Counted from the first letter of the stretch, positions 8,210 through 14,711 are shown. The stretch is 40,016 nucleotides of DNA from Vitreoscilla filiformis (GCF_002222655.1 NZ_CP022425.1:1-40016), one strand, 5' to 3'. The notes: a model not told the origin generated them from the sequence alone. A program made the numbers and translations.

Positions 8210-9261
8210 TTGGTGCCCTTCCCTGCTGGCTTATCAGCCTTGTCCGCGCCCTTCTCCGCTGCCACCGGCCGCTCGGCCAAGACCTTCACCAGCTCGGCGC
8301 GCTGGCCTTCGATGGCTTCGACCTGACCACGCAGGCGGGCGGCCTCTTCCCGTGCGTCCGAGGACTGTTTCCGGGTCTGCGCAAGCTCTTCGCGCGCCTG
8401 TCCCAGCAGCGCATTGGCCTGCTCGGCAGCAAGCTGATGGCTGCGCGCTTCCTCACGCGCCGATGAGGCCTGACTGCGGGCCTGCTCGAACTCTTCCCGA
8501 ACGCGGGCCAGCAGACCATTGGCCTGCTCGGTCGCGAGCTGGTGATTGCGCGCCTCTTCGCGGGCATGACGCAAGTCGCTTTCGGCCGTGGCTTTGACGC
8601 TGGCCAGCTCCACCCGCACCTGATCCAGCTCGGCGGCTGAGGACTTGCGCAAGGCTTCCAGCTCGACGCGTAGACGCTCGGCGGCTTCATGGGCACGGGC
8701 CAGCTCGGCGGCGTGCTTCTCGGCGTCGGCCCGGTTCGTTTGTTCCGAGGCGGCCAAGCGCTCGCGCAACTGGGCCAGCTCGACCGCCTGCGCCTGAGCA
8801 TGGGCCTGCGACTCGGCGAGCTTGTTGGTCAGCGTCTCGACCTCAGCCTTGGTTTCGTCCAGCGTGGCCTCAAGGTCATCCACGGTCGTGGCAGCGTCAG
8901 CCAGCTCACGCTCGGCCTGTTCCCGCTGCTCGCCAGCCGTGCGCAACACCTCGGCCACCCGGCGCTCTGCGGCCTTGACCGCCTTGTCGTTCAGCTCGAC
9001 GGCCAAGGTGGCGATCCGCTCGGTCAGCGCCTTGGTGACGTTGGCAACTTCCTCGGCTACCTCCACCGGCAGCTCGGCCACCGGCTGGGCCTGCGCGACC
9101 GAATTGCTCGCAAGGTGCTCGTCCCAGACCTGTCGCAGCCGTGTCGGATTGCCGCCGCCGACCTTCTGGCGCAGCGCGAACCCGGTGACGTTGCGCCCGG
9201 CCGCTTGCAGAGCCTGACCGGCTTCGATGATGGCTTCGACGGGAAATTCGGCTGGACGCAT
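8206..9261 (-). CDS. kfrA: KfrA-like DNA-binding coiled-coil protein
   Basis: A 351-residue protein with the KfrA architecture: an N-terminal DNA-binding domain (about residues 1-55, AIIEAGQALQAAGRNVTGFA, then RQKVGGGNPTRLRQVWDEHL) followed by a very long alpha-helical coiled coil (about 65-335) rich in Ala, Glu, Gln and Arg, with repeated segments such as REEARNHQLATEQANGLLAR and its near copy REEARSHQLAAEQANALLGQ. In IncP-1 and IncU plasmids KfrA represses its own promoter and supports stable inheritance, acting as an oligomeric DNA-bound scaffold. A clear RBS (AAGGAGAG) precedes the ATG. Upstream lie a TATACT -10 box and a TTTG-periodic tract that could be its operator. Family call is strong; the role is by homology. 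Confidence 0.85.
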   Translation of the reverse strand: MRPAEFPVEAIIEAGQALQAAGRNVTGFALRQKVGGGNPTRLRQVWDEHLASNSVAQAQPVAELPVEVAEEVANVTKALTERIATLAVELNDKAVKAAERRVAEVLRTAGEQREQAERELADAATTVDDLEATLDETKAEVETLTNKLAESQAHAQAQAVELAQLRERLAASEQTNRADAEKHAAELARAHEAAERLRVELEALRKSSAAELDQVRVELASVKATAESDLRHAREEARNHQLATEQANGLLARVREEFEQARSQASSAREEARSHQLAAEQANALLGQAREELAQTRKQSSDAREEAARLRGQVEAIEGQRAELVKVLAERPVAAEKGADKADKPAGKGTK

Positions 9262-9287
9262 GGGACTCTCCTTGATCTGATGCCCTC

Positions 9288-9337
9288 AGTATAGCACAAC
9301 AAACAAAGAAACAAACAAACTAATAAACAAATAAAAG
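9288..9337 (-). promoter_or_regulatory. kfrA promoter with TTTG-periodic tract
   Basis: On the - strand a TATACT -10 box (9293-9288) lies 27 bases before the kfrA ATG. Upstream, 9295-9337 is a nearly pure run of TTTG/TTTC/TTTA tetranucleotides (read on the + strand as repeated CAAA/TAAA). KfrA homologues bind repeats at their own promoter, so the tract is a reasonable autoregulatory operator. It may also supply the -35 region, for which no good hexamer stands out. Confidence 0.45.
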
Positions 9338-9482
9338 GGGATTTTTTGAAGTGCGCGACGGCTGGTCAGCCTGCTCGACCACGGCCCGGTCGGTGGCGCG
9401 CTGAGGCGTTTTTTTTCATCGCTTTTCAGCGCCGCCGCATAAATAGGTGTGAGGCAACTTGCCCAGAAAGGAGGTGAATTTC

Positions 9483-9590
9483 ATGCGCATCATCGTCATC
9501 GCACACAACGGCTACCCGTTCCGCAACAACGAGCACGCTGTGCTGATCGCCACAGGCATCACACACCACATCGTCTTGCTCAAGGACTGA
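9483..9590 (+). CDS. 35-aa microprotein with perfect Shine-Dalgarno
   Basis: A 35-codon ORF encoding MRIIVIAHNGYPFRNNEH and then AVLIATGITHHIVLLKD. It is preceded by AAAGGAGGTGA, a full complement of the 16S rRNA tail, seven bases before the ATG, so translation is very likely if the region is transcribed. The product alternates hydrophobic beta-like stretches with three histidines and has no signal peptide. A GC-rich hairpin follows at 9601-9622. No family recognised. Confidence 0.5.
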   Translation: MRIIVIAHNGYPFRNNEHAVLIATGITHHIVLLKD

Positions 9591-9600
9591 CCGTGACCCC

Positions 9601-9622
9601 GCCCCAGCCCGCAAGCTGGGGC
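9601..9622 (+). terminator. GC-rich hairpin after the 35-aa ORF
   Basis: A perfect eight-base-pair stem GCCCCAGC / GCTGGGGC with a six-base loop starts ten bases after the stop of the microprotein. It lacks a following T-run, so it is at best a weak or Rho-assisted terminator or an RNA-stabilising hairpin. Confidence 0.3.
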
Positions 9623-9646
9623 TTCCGGGGCGGCCATCGAGCCGCC

Positions 9647-9835
9647 CTACTCGTCGGCCGTCAGCGGGCAGTGCGCGACCCTCGGGCAGCGGCTGGCCAG
9701 CGCACAGGCCTCGGCGAGCACAACCGGCTCGGCATCGTCTTGGCCGATCCCGCTCACCCATTCGATCCGCTGGAGCACGGGCACAGAGCGCCGCAGCTCG
9801 GCGCAGTGGTACGGGGTGGTTTTGGTAGTTTGCAT
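9647..9835 (-). CDS. Hypothetical 62-aa cysteine-containing protein
   Basis: A 62-residue ORF starting at 9835 (MQTTKTTPYHCAELRRSV). An upstream in-frame start exists, but its extension looks non-coding. The C-terminus (EACALASRCPRVAHCPLTADE) gives four cysteines in total, with CALASRC-x5-C spacing that might bind a metal. A weak GGAG lies fourteen bases before the start. Small proteins of this type are common in plasmid accessory DNA. I cannot name a family and the gene call is moderate. Confidence 0.45.
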   Translation of the reverse strand: MQTTKTTPYHCAELRRSVPVLQRIEWVSGIGQDDAEPVVLAEACALASRCPRVAHCPLTADE

Positions 9836-9920
9836 GGGAGTCGATCTCCGGTGATGAACAAGCCACCATCCTTGCGTCACGACTTCCCCAGCGCCACACA
9901 AGCCGCTTGATTCGCTCGAT

Positions 9921-9952
9921 TTATGTATATATATACCTACCTATATACATAC
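9921..9952. repeat. AT-rich palindromic repeat, copy 1
   Basis: TATATATACCTACC followed by TATATACATAC, an incomplete copy of the palindrome family centred on GTAGGTATATATATACCTAC found at six other intergenic places. It separates the small - strand gene at 9647 from the hairpin-rich region on its right. Confidence 0.7.
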
Positions 9953-9970
9953 GGTTTTCAAGTGGAAGCC

Positions 9971-10200
9971 GGGTCAAGGGCGTGACCGGAAGCCGCACGC
10001 GGAGCACAGGGCGCAGCCCGAGCACCGAACGGGTGAGGATCACGGCGCAGCGCACCCTTGATGCGGCTGGAACGACCAGAGCCTCACGTCAGAGGGGGAT
10101 GTCAAGGGCAAAGCCCGCCCACATTCCCCCGCGACGTGTGGGGCAAGACCCCACGCGGGAAGCCGAAACCGAAGGGGTTTCGGTCGCCGGGACGGCGAAA
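9971..10200. ncRNA. Hairpin-rich region, candidate structured RNA
   Basis: The stretch 9836-10317 holds no convincing gene. Within it, successive perfect or near-perfect stems can be drawn: GGTC/GACC (9972-9987), GGGGGATGT/ACATTCCCCC enclosing GGGC-AAA-GCCC (10094-10130), CGTGTGGGG/CCCCACGCG (10135-10157, one G-U pair), CCGAAACC/GGTTTCGG (10163-10183) and CGCCG/CGGCG (10185-10197). Such a density of adjacent stems is unusual for random GC-rich DNA and suggests a folded RNA, or an untranslated tail of the - strand primase-like gene. Strand and ends are unknown, and no Rfam class is recognised. A replication-related DNA structure is an alternative. Confidence 0.4.
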
Positions 10201-10317
10201 GCGGCAGGCCGACCGACAGGGAGGGAAGATCGAAGCCCGCAGGGGTCGAGACTCGGCACGAGGCTCGATGCGAAGCACGAGAGCCCGGTCGATGCGCAGC
10301 AGCGAGCCGCCCGAATT

Positions 10318-10671
10318 TCACTGCGGCCGAACTGGACGACGCTGGCCAGCCACACCGGCACCGGACGAAAGCAGCTTGACGGCCTTCACGAAGTCGATGC
10401 CCAACAGGTGCATCACGAGGTCGATGCCGCCACCTCCACCCTTCCCTGCGCGCACGTCAAACCACTTGAGGCCCGTCACCAGAACTTCCCAAGCAAAGCC
10501 CGAGGGCGACGACAAAAACAGCCGCACCGTCCGCTTGTCCTTCTCCGGCACGAAGTCAGGATCGCGACGCCAGAACAACTGACCATCATCGCGCAGCTTG
10601 TCGAGCACCTGCGACAGCGGCATCTCTCGCACCCATGCGAGCGTTTCATCGTCAAAAGACCGTCGAGCCAT
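10318..10671 (-). CDS. Degenerate CHC2 primase-domain-like protein
   Basis: A 117-residue protein whose pattern (RRDPDFVPEKDKRTVRLFLS, FAWEVLVTGLKWFDV, GGGGGIDLVMHLLGIDFVKA and AVKLL) follows the CHC2 zinc-ribbon domain at the N-terminus of DnaG-type primases, but the zinc-binding cysteines and histidine are all missing. The glycine run and the ID-x-VMxL-x8-AVxLL helix are the most diagnostic parts. It may be a DNA-binding remnant of a plasmid primase or a dedicated accessory. GGAGGA lies eight bases upstream of the ATG, so it is likely translated. It follows rep and the candidate oriV on the same strand, which fits a replication-linked role. Confidence 0.6.
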   Translation of the reverse strand: MARRSFDDETLAWVREMPLSQVLDKLRDDGQLFWRRDPDFVPEKDKRTVRLFLSSPSGFAWEVLVTGLKWFDVRAGKGGGGGIDLVMHLLGIDFVKAVKLLSSGAGVAGQRRPVRPQ

Positions 10672-10786
10672 ACGCTACATCCTCCGAACTCCATTCAACC
10701 GACACGGCCGCCACGCCGAAAAGTGACAGGGGGGCCGCGCTGACGCGCGGCGAAACACCCTCCGGGCTTCGCCCTGCGCGCGGGAT

Positions 10787-10815
10787 GATGGATAAGTCCT
10801 GCGGACTTACCCACA
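10787..10815. other. oriV: Candidate oriV downstream of rep
   Basis: Between rep and the primase-like gene (10672-10880) there is no gene. Here TAAGTCC-TGC-GGACTTA (10793-10809) forms a perfect inverted repeat. It is flanked by TTACCCACA on the + strand (10807-10815) and TTATCCATC on the - strand (10795-10787), both close to the DnaA box TTATNCACA. ColE2-type origins lie just downstream of their rep gene, as here. Position and motifs are seen; function is inferred. Confidence 0.4.
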
Positions 10816-10880
10816 ACCCACTTGCGGCTACTCGCGTTTGAAAAACGCTGGGGCTACTCAAAACCAAAACCAGCTCCATC

Positions 10881-12101
10881 TCAGCCATCCAGCACAGGCA
10901 CGACACCCGGCCCAGCAGGAAACAGCTCAAGGGACACCGAAGCAGCACCCGGAACCCCGGCCCCCTGCGGGGCGGCAGTTACCTGATGTGCACCATGTTT
11001 AACATCCTCGGCCTTGCCCGAAGCGCCCCCCAAAATCGCCACGGCGACGGGCTTGAGCACTTCTTCGAGCACATGCTTGTAGGTGGCCACCGTCTGCCTT
11101 GTGAGGCCCGCCACGCGGCCGATAGCGGCTTGCGTGAGGGCTTCGCCCTTCTGTTGCAGCAGGCGGCACGCGGCGCGCACCTTGGACTCGGTGGCCTTGT
11201 GGCGCACGTCGTGGGTGCGGGCGGCGGCGAGGCGCTGCCGCTCGATCAGCGGCAAGTCCTTGTCGAGCTGCATCACGCCCCGGTGGCACCGGCCGCAGCC
11301 GGTGTAGCGATCCCACGTCCAGCGGGCGACCGACTTCACCGTGGCCTTGAGTGAGGACTGGGCCAGGTTGTCCATGAAGCCCAGCTTCTGGAAGCTGTTG
11401 CGGTTGTGCGCATAGGCTTCGAGCAGCCGCGTGAAGGTGGCAAAAGAGCCGCGCTCGCGCTCACGGTTCACGATGGAATAGGCGTAGTGGCGCAGGTGCT
11501 CGAAGAGGATGCAGTGCCGGGAATGGCTCACCTCGTCGAACTGCGGCCCCTTCCCCCACGGGCTGGACACAGCCAAGTCCACGTAGTCGGCCAACTCCCC
11601 CAGCTCGTAGACGTGGGCGTGCAGCTCGTGCGTCAGCCACCAAGGATGGCCGGGCGTCTTGGCCACGGGGCCGCTGTGGAAGTCGGTGTCGGCATCGAGC
11701 CGGGCAGCGAAGGCCTCGTAGACGGCCTTCATGTACGCGATGGGCTTGCTGCGGGCGGCCTCGGTCGTGCAGACCGGGGGAATCGCGTAGTAGAGGTGGC
11801 TGTGGCCGCTTTGGCGGTTGCGGACGATCAGATTGGGAGCAGGAAGCCCAGCGTCCTCCCAGATCATCGCCTTGGTGTGGTCGAGGTCGAAGATCAGCCA
11901 GCTCACAAAGCCGGGCCGATTGACCTGCATGTAGGGGTAGCGAATGGCGTATTCGCGCGGCCGGACGCGGGTGGCCGTCTTGTCGTCAGAGCAACGCGGC
12001 AGATAGGGCGCTTCCGTGAGCACGCGATTGAGCGCGGTGCCCGACTGGAAAAAGCGATCTGCGGTCTGGTTGTCTAGTGTCTGTGCCGTTGTACCTGCCA
12101 T
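10881..12101 (-). CDS. rep: Plasmid replication initiator (ColE2-type replicase family)
   Basis: A 406-residue protein resembling the plasmid replicase family (PF03090, ColE2 Rep type). The N-terminal half holds FVSWLIFDLDHTKAMIWEDA and LIVRNRQSGHSHLYYAIPPV, matching the primase-polymerase-like core of these initiators, which bind the origin and make a primer. Residues 205-245 (ERERGSFATFTRLLEAYAHN) resemble a PriCT domain. Residues about 310-345 (LTQAAIGRVAGLTRQTVATY) form a helix-turn-helix for origin binding. The last 60 residues are low complexity. It is the only initiator in the window. Expression is probably controlled by an antisense RNA and two tiny leader ORFs upstream. Confidence in the initiator role is high, in the subfamily moderate. 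Confidence 0.8.
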   Translation of the reverse strand: MAGTTAQTLDNQTADRFFQSGTALNRVLTEAPYLPRCSDDKTATRVRPREYAIRYPYMQVNRPGFVSWLIFDLDHTKAMIWEDAGLPAPNLIVRNRQSGHSHLYYAIPPVCTTEAARSKPIAYMKAVYEAFAARLDADTDFHSGPVAKTPGHPWWLTHELHAHVYELGELADYVDLAVSSPWGKGPQFDEVSHSRHCILFEHLRHYAYSIVNRERERGSFATFTRLLEAYAHNRNSFQKLGFMDNLAQSSLKATVKSVARWTWDRYTGCGRCHRGVMQLDKDLPLIERQRLAAARTHDVRHKATESKVRAACRLLQQKGEALTQAAIGRVAGLTRQTVATYKHVLEEVLKPVAVAILGGASGKAEDVKHGAHQVTAAPQGAGVPGAASVSLELFPAGPGVVPVLDG

Positions 12102-12139
12102 AACCCCTCATCACACGTCCCGTAGGGGCGTGCGCACGC

Positions 12140-12296
12140 TTGCGCGCAGGGCTTAAGACACGTACAATCAAAGCATAGTCAGTCGCTTCATTGCGTCTCT
12201 ACAGAACTCATCCGCCAAGATGAATCCTGTACGTGTCTGGGCACCCTGCCCGGTTTCTCTGTCAAGGCCCGCTCGCCAAAGCGGGCTTTGTCGTTT
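12140..12296 (+). ncRNA. Putative antisense RNA controlling rep
   Basis: On the strand opposite rep, a strong promoter (TTGCGC at 12140-12145, 17-base spacer, TACAAT at 12163-12168) would start an RNA near 12175. A hairpin (CCCGCT/AGCGGG, loop CGCCAA, 12268-12285) followed by TTTGTCGTTT would end it near 12296, giving about 120 nucleotides antisense to the rep leader. On the mRNA strand two hairpin loops show TTGGCG, a YUNR U-turn motif used for fast pairing in IncI (ColIb-P9) and IncFII copy-number control. Promoter, stems and terminator are seen; the regulatory role is inferred from ColE2 and IncI replicons. Confidence 0.6.
12168..12211 (-). promoter_or_regulatory. Two tiny coupled leader ORFs upstream of rep
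   Basis: The rep leader contains two seven-codon ORFs: MSSVETQ (12211-12188) and MKRLTML (12191-12168). The stop of the first overlaps the start of the second. They lie 66 bases or more before the rep ATG, inside the segment complementary to the putative antisense RNA. Such leader peptides control initiator synthesis by translation coupling in IncFII and IncI/IncB plasmids. Whether they are translated here is unproven. Confidence 0.4.
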
Positions 12297-12352
12297 CTGA
12301 TCGTCCAGTTTCTTGCTGTCTGGTCAGCTCTCTCCTTCGTAGTCACCACGGA

Positions 12353-12664
12353 TCACTCGTCGGCATCCACAGACGCCGGGGCTTGCTTGTAGCCCCGCAC
12401 CATCGTCTTGGGCACCCAGTGCTCCGTGTTCACATCAAACTTCATGATCCCGTAGCCCTGCAAAACGCTTGCAGCGCCGTCGAGACTCTGGAAGTACCGA
12501 AGGCCGCCACGGGCAGCACCCAGCACTCGCTCATTCATTCCGGCCCGCACCACGATCAGAAGGCCCTTGTCACCGGGTTCCACTCGGGCGGCGGAAACCG
12601 ACCCAGCGGCGATGAGTTCCTTCAAAACCTTCGGCGCGACCACACTAGCAGTTGTCGTCAGCAT
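12353..12664 (-). CDS. Small conserved plasmid protein between rep and par
   Basis: A 103-residue protein (MLTTTASVVAPKVLKELIAA through GYGIMKFDVNTEHWVPKTMV) of a kind often found beside plasmid partition or replication genes and annotated hypothetical. It has no signal, cysteine or clear HTH; the pattern suggests a small mixed alpha/beta fold. A promoter-like TTGCGA-17-TATAAA sits immediately upstream, with the -10 only two bases before the ATG, so either the message is leaderless or the motif is fortuitous. It reads toward rep and may be co-transcribed with it. Function unknown. Confidence 0.65.
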   Translation of the reverse strand: MLTTTASVVAPKVLKELIAAGSVSAARVEPGDKGLLIVVRAGMNERVLGAARGGLRYFQSLDGAASVLQGYGIMKFDVNTEHWVPKTMVRGYKQAPASVDADE

Positions 12665-12747
12665 CGTTTATACCCTATTCCGCGCCCAATCGCAACAATA
12701 TCAGAATTCGTTGCGCCTGTCGCTGCATGGTGTTGGTGTCGTCACTT

Positions 12748-12767
12748 GTATGGACTATAGTCCATAC
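12748..12767. promoter_or_regulatory. Perfect 20-bp palindrome
   Basis: GTATGGACTATAGTCCATAC is a perfect 20-base palindrome in the 147-base gap between the RHH partition gene and the small plasmid gene at 12353. TATAGT lies at its centre and TTGGTG lies 17 bases before that on the + strand. It is a likely operator or a promoter under repression; the protein that binds is unknown. Confidence 0.45.
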
Positions 12768-12775
12768 TGGAAATC

Positions 12776-12812
12776 GTTATATATATACATAGATAGGTAT
12801 ATATATACCTAT
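12776..12812. repeat. AT-rich palindromic repeat, copy 2
   Basis: TATATATACATAGATAGG joined to GGTATATATATACC, a copy of the palindrome family. It touches the 3' end of the RHH partition gene. Confidence 0.7.
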
Positions 12813-13135
12813 CAGCCCTTGAGGAAGGCTTCCAGCGCCTCGATCACGATGTCCTTCTCCGTGACCCGGCCGCCCTTCTCTTCCGAGCGCTTGAGCGCTT
12901 CGCGCCGCAGGCGATCAGCCAGTTCCTCGGGGAAGTTGAAGATTTTTTGCACCCGTGCGCGGCCGTAGCGCTGCGTTTCCTCGGCAGCGGGCGGCGTGGC
13001 GGCCGGTGGCGTAGCCACGGTCGCAGGGGCGACCAGCGGCTTCTCGGCCTTGTCCGCCTCCCCGCCTTCGAGGAAGGCGGTCGGGTCTTTGGGCGGCTTG
13101 AACTGCGCCGTGTTGGGCTTGCCCTTCATGCTCAT
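12812..13135 (-). CDS. parB: Ribbon-helix-helix partner of ParA
   Basis: A 107-residue protein with a disordered Pro/Ala-rich N-terminus (residues 1-60) and a C-terminal ribbon-helix-helix-like domain (RVQKIFNFPEELADRLRREA, then DIVIEALEAFLKG). In type Ib partition systems a small RHH protein of the ParG type binds the centromere and the parA promoter and stimulates the ParA ATPase, often through an arginine in the flexible N-terminus. Its start overlaps the parA stop (ATGA), the usual two-gene partition cassette. The symbol parB denotes the role, not homology to large ParB. The palindrome arrays on both sides of the cassette are candidate binding sites. Confidence 0.75.
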   Translation of the reverse strand: MSMKGKPNTAQFKPPKDPTAFLEGGEADKAEKPLVAPATVATPPAATPPAAEETQRYGRARVQKIFNFPEELADRLRREALKRSEEKGGRVTEKDIVIEALEAFLKG

Positions 13136-13758
13136 GCCATCACCTCCTTGAAGAAGGCTTCCATCTCGGCGATAGCGGCTTGATCGCGGCCCAGCTCCTG
13201 AACGGTCGCACCCTCGCCGATGGCGCGGCGGAAGGCCACGCGCTCGCAGACCTTGGTGGGCAGCACGGTCAACTTCTGCTCGGCCAAGAATTCCAGCATC
13301 TCGGCCGCATCCTTGGTGCGGGGATCGACACGGGTCAGCAGCACGCGCACGTCCAGCTCCGGGTTGTAGTCGCGGGCCAGCTCGACGACTTCCAGCAGGT
13401 CAGTCATGGCGGCGGCGTCCAGATTGGATGCACCGACCGGGATCACGGCGCGCTGGGCCAACAGCAGCGCGGAGCGCAGGCCCACGGAGTCACGGCCGCC
13501 TGCATCGACGACAACGTGCTCAAAGCCGGTGGCCAGTTGCTTGCCTTCGGCCAAGATCGCCTTGCCAGCGAGGCAGGTGGTGGTGGGCGATGGGTCGTAT
13601 TGCGTCTCACGACGCCAAGCGGCCCAGCTCGCGGCCGAGGCCTGCGGGTCGCCGTCGATGAGCAGCGTCTTGCCCTGACGGGCCAGCATCACTGCCAGAT
13701 GCACGGCGGTCGTGGTCTTGCCGACGCCGCCCTTGGTGTTGACACACGCGAAGATCAT
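13132..13758 (-). CDS. parA: ParA-family partition ATPase
   Basis: A 208-residue Walker-type ATPase of the short (type Ib, ParF-like) class: deviant Walker A KGGVGKTT at residues 9-16, LLIDGDPQASAASWA switch-type motif near 35, and Walker B-like HVVVDAGGRDSV near 85. These ATPases form ATP-dependent patterns on the nucleoid and, with the RHH partner, distribute plasmid copies at division. No N-terminal HTH is present, so repression must come from the partner protein, which is encoded directly downstream with a four-base overlap. Its upstream region carries two of the AT-rich palindromes. Confidence 0.9.
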   Translation of the reverse strand: MIFACVNTKGGVGKTTTAVHLAVMLARQGKTLLIDGDPQASAASWAAWRRETQYDPSPTTTCLAGKAILAEGKQLATGFEHVVVDAGGRDSVGLRSALLLAQRAVIPVGASNLDAAAMTDLLEVVELARDYNPELDVRVLLTRVDPRTKDAAEMLEFLAEQKLTVLPTKVCERVAFRRAIGEGATVQELGRDQAAIAEMEAFFKEVMA

Positions 13759-13767
13759 GGGTGCTCC

Positions 13768-13793
13768 TATCTATGTATATACATACCGATGGG
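13768..13793. repeat. AT-rich palindromic repeat, copy 3 (parA promoter)
   Basis: CTATGTATATACATACCGAT, a shorter relative of the palindrome family, starts ten bases upstream of the parA start. The position fits an autoregulatory operator or centromere element. Confidence 0.65.
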
Positions 13794-13844
13794 CAGCGCA
13801 GCGGCTGGCCCTCGACCTGCCGGGTGCATCCCCGGCCCTGTGAC

Positions 13845-13870
13845 TCGGTAAGTATATATATACCTACCGA
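13845..13870. repeat. AT-rich palindromic repeat, copy 4
   Basis: A 26-base inverted repeat with arms TCGGTA and TACCGA around a TATATATATA core, one mismatch. It lies in the divergent gap between parA and the + strand gene at 13955. Confidence 0.7.
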
Positions 13871-13902
13871 CCGCAAGCGAATGGTAGCAGACTTTTGAGC
13901 TT

Positions 13903-13928
13903 TTGCGTATAGTTCTACACATACGCAA
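13903..13928. promoter_or_regulatory. Inverted repeat operator, TTGCGTAT-N10-ATACGCAA
   Basis: Perfect eight-base arms with a ten-base spacer, 26 bases before the ATG at 13955; a TATAGT -10-like hexamer overlaps the left arm. The same motif with one arm mismatch recurs at 39943-39968, so a shared repressor is likely. Confidence 0.55.
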
Positions 13929-13954
13929 CCAACTAGAAGAAGAGAACGCAGCCC

Positions 13955-14506
13955 ATGCAGTTCAAGACCGTCCGCCACCGTGACCAAGATGGCAACTACC
14001 ACGATGGCAAAACCGTCCAATGCCTGCGCCGCGTCCGCGAGGTAACGCCGGACTTCCCCGAGGGGAAGAACGTGCAGCGCGTGGTGGCCAAGTTCGACCG
14101 GGCAGCGCGCGAACTGCCTGCCGAAGTGGCCGCCATCCTCACCCCGGCCGAGCTGGAAGAGTGGAAAGAGTGGCGCGTTAAACAGGACGAGGAGCACTTG
14201 AAGTCGGTAGCCCAGTACGAACTCGACACGCTGGCCGAGCGCTTGGGCGTCATCCGCACCGGCATCCAAAAGGGCTATGCCGCCACCGACAGCAAGAACG
14301 CCGTCGCGATCCGCACCGGAGCCAGAGCGGTGTTGCGCTTGCTGGCCGACCTGATGCCCGAGCCGGTGAAGGGGCGGCCGGTTGAGGAAGAGTACCTGCC
14401 TCAGATGCTCCCCAACTTCGCCACGCCCGGCACCCCGGAATTCGATTCCTACCAGCGGCTGCTTGAAGAGCACGAGCGCCGCAAAGCTCAAGACCAAGGA
14501 GGCTGA
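13955..14506 (+). CDS. Hypothetical 183-aa plasmid protein
   Basis: A soluble, charged 183-residue protein starting MQFKTVRHRDQDGNYHDGKT. The middle is helical and coiled-coil-prone (LTPAELEEWKEWRVKQDEEH), followed by TGARAVLRLLADLMPEP and a C-terminal acidic/basic helix. No signal, membrane segment or catalytic motif. The strong inverted-repeat operator upstream and a tightly linked second gene suggest a regulated two-gene operon. Proteins of this look are annotated hypothetical on related plasmids. I assign no function. Confidence 0.65.
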   Translation: MQFKTVRHRDQDGNYHDGKTVQCLRRVREVTPDFPEGKNVQRVVAKFDRAARELPAEVAAILTPAELEEWKEWRVKQDEEHLKSVAQYELDTLAERLGVIRTGIQKGYAATDSKNAVAIRTGARAVLRLLADLMPEPVKGRPVEEEYLPQMLPNFATPGTPEFDSYQRLLEEHERRKAQDQGG

Positions 14507-14507
14507 C

Positions 14508-14711
14508 ATGCGCTTTTGGACATTCGACCCCAACACCTGCCGCTTCGAGCGCGCGAGCAAGCAAGCCGCTTTGCACGCCGCCGACGTTGCCGTGGTCAAC
14601 GACGACACCGACGTGCATGTCATCAGCGATCACCAGCCGCCCAAGCGCTGGCCCAGCGGCGAGCCGCTGGTGGTGGCTGGCGTCGAGTTCGAGCGCGAGC
14701 TGTTCGAGTAG
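14508..14711 (+). CDS. Hypothetical 67-aa protein
   Basis: A 67-residue ORF (MRFWTFDPNTCRFERASKQA to EFERELFE) with AAGGAGG seven bases before its ATG and starting one base after the stop of the preceding gene, so clearly the second member of that operon. An upstream in-frame start lies inside the previous gene and is rejected. The single-domain acidic protein has no recognised family. Its stop codon lies inside the next AT-rich repeat array. Confidence 0.6.
   Translation: MRFWTFDPNTCRFERASKQAALHAADVAVVNDDTDVHVISDHQPPKRWPSGEPLVVAGVEFERELFE

Noticed and set aside
10040..10321. 93-codon - strand ORF after the primase-like gene
   Set aside because: It starts with an overlapping GTG but has no RBS, and its translation is Arg/Pro/Ser-rich across the stems of the hairpin region.
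9907..10743. 278-codon open frame on the + strand
   Set aside because: It begins in the AT-rich repeat without an RBS, runs through the hairpin region and is antisense to the primase-like gene; the translation is low-complexity.
12260..12265. TTGACA on the - strand as a rep promoter
   Set aside because: No acceptable -10 box lies 16-18 bases downstream, and it overlaps the putative antisense-RNA terminator stem.
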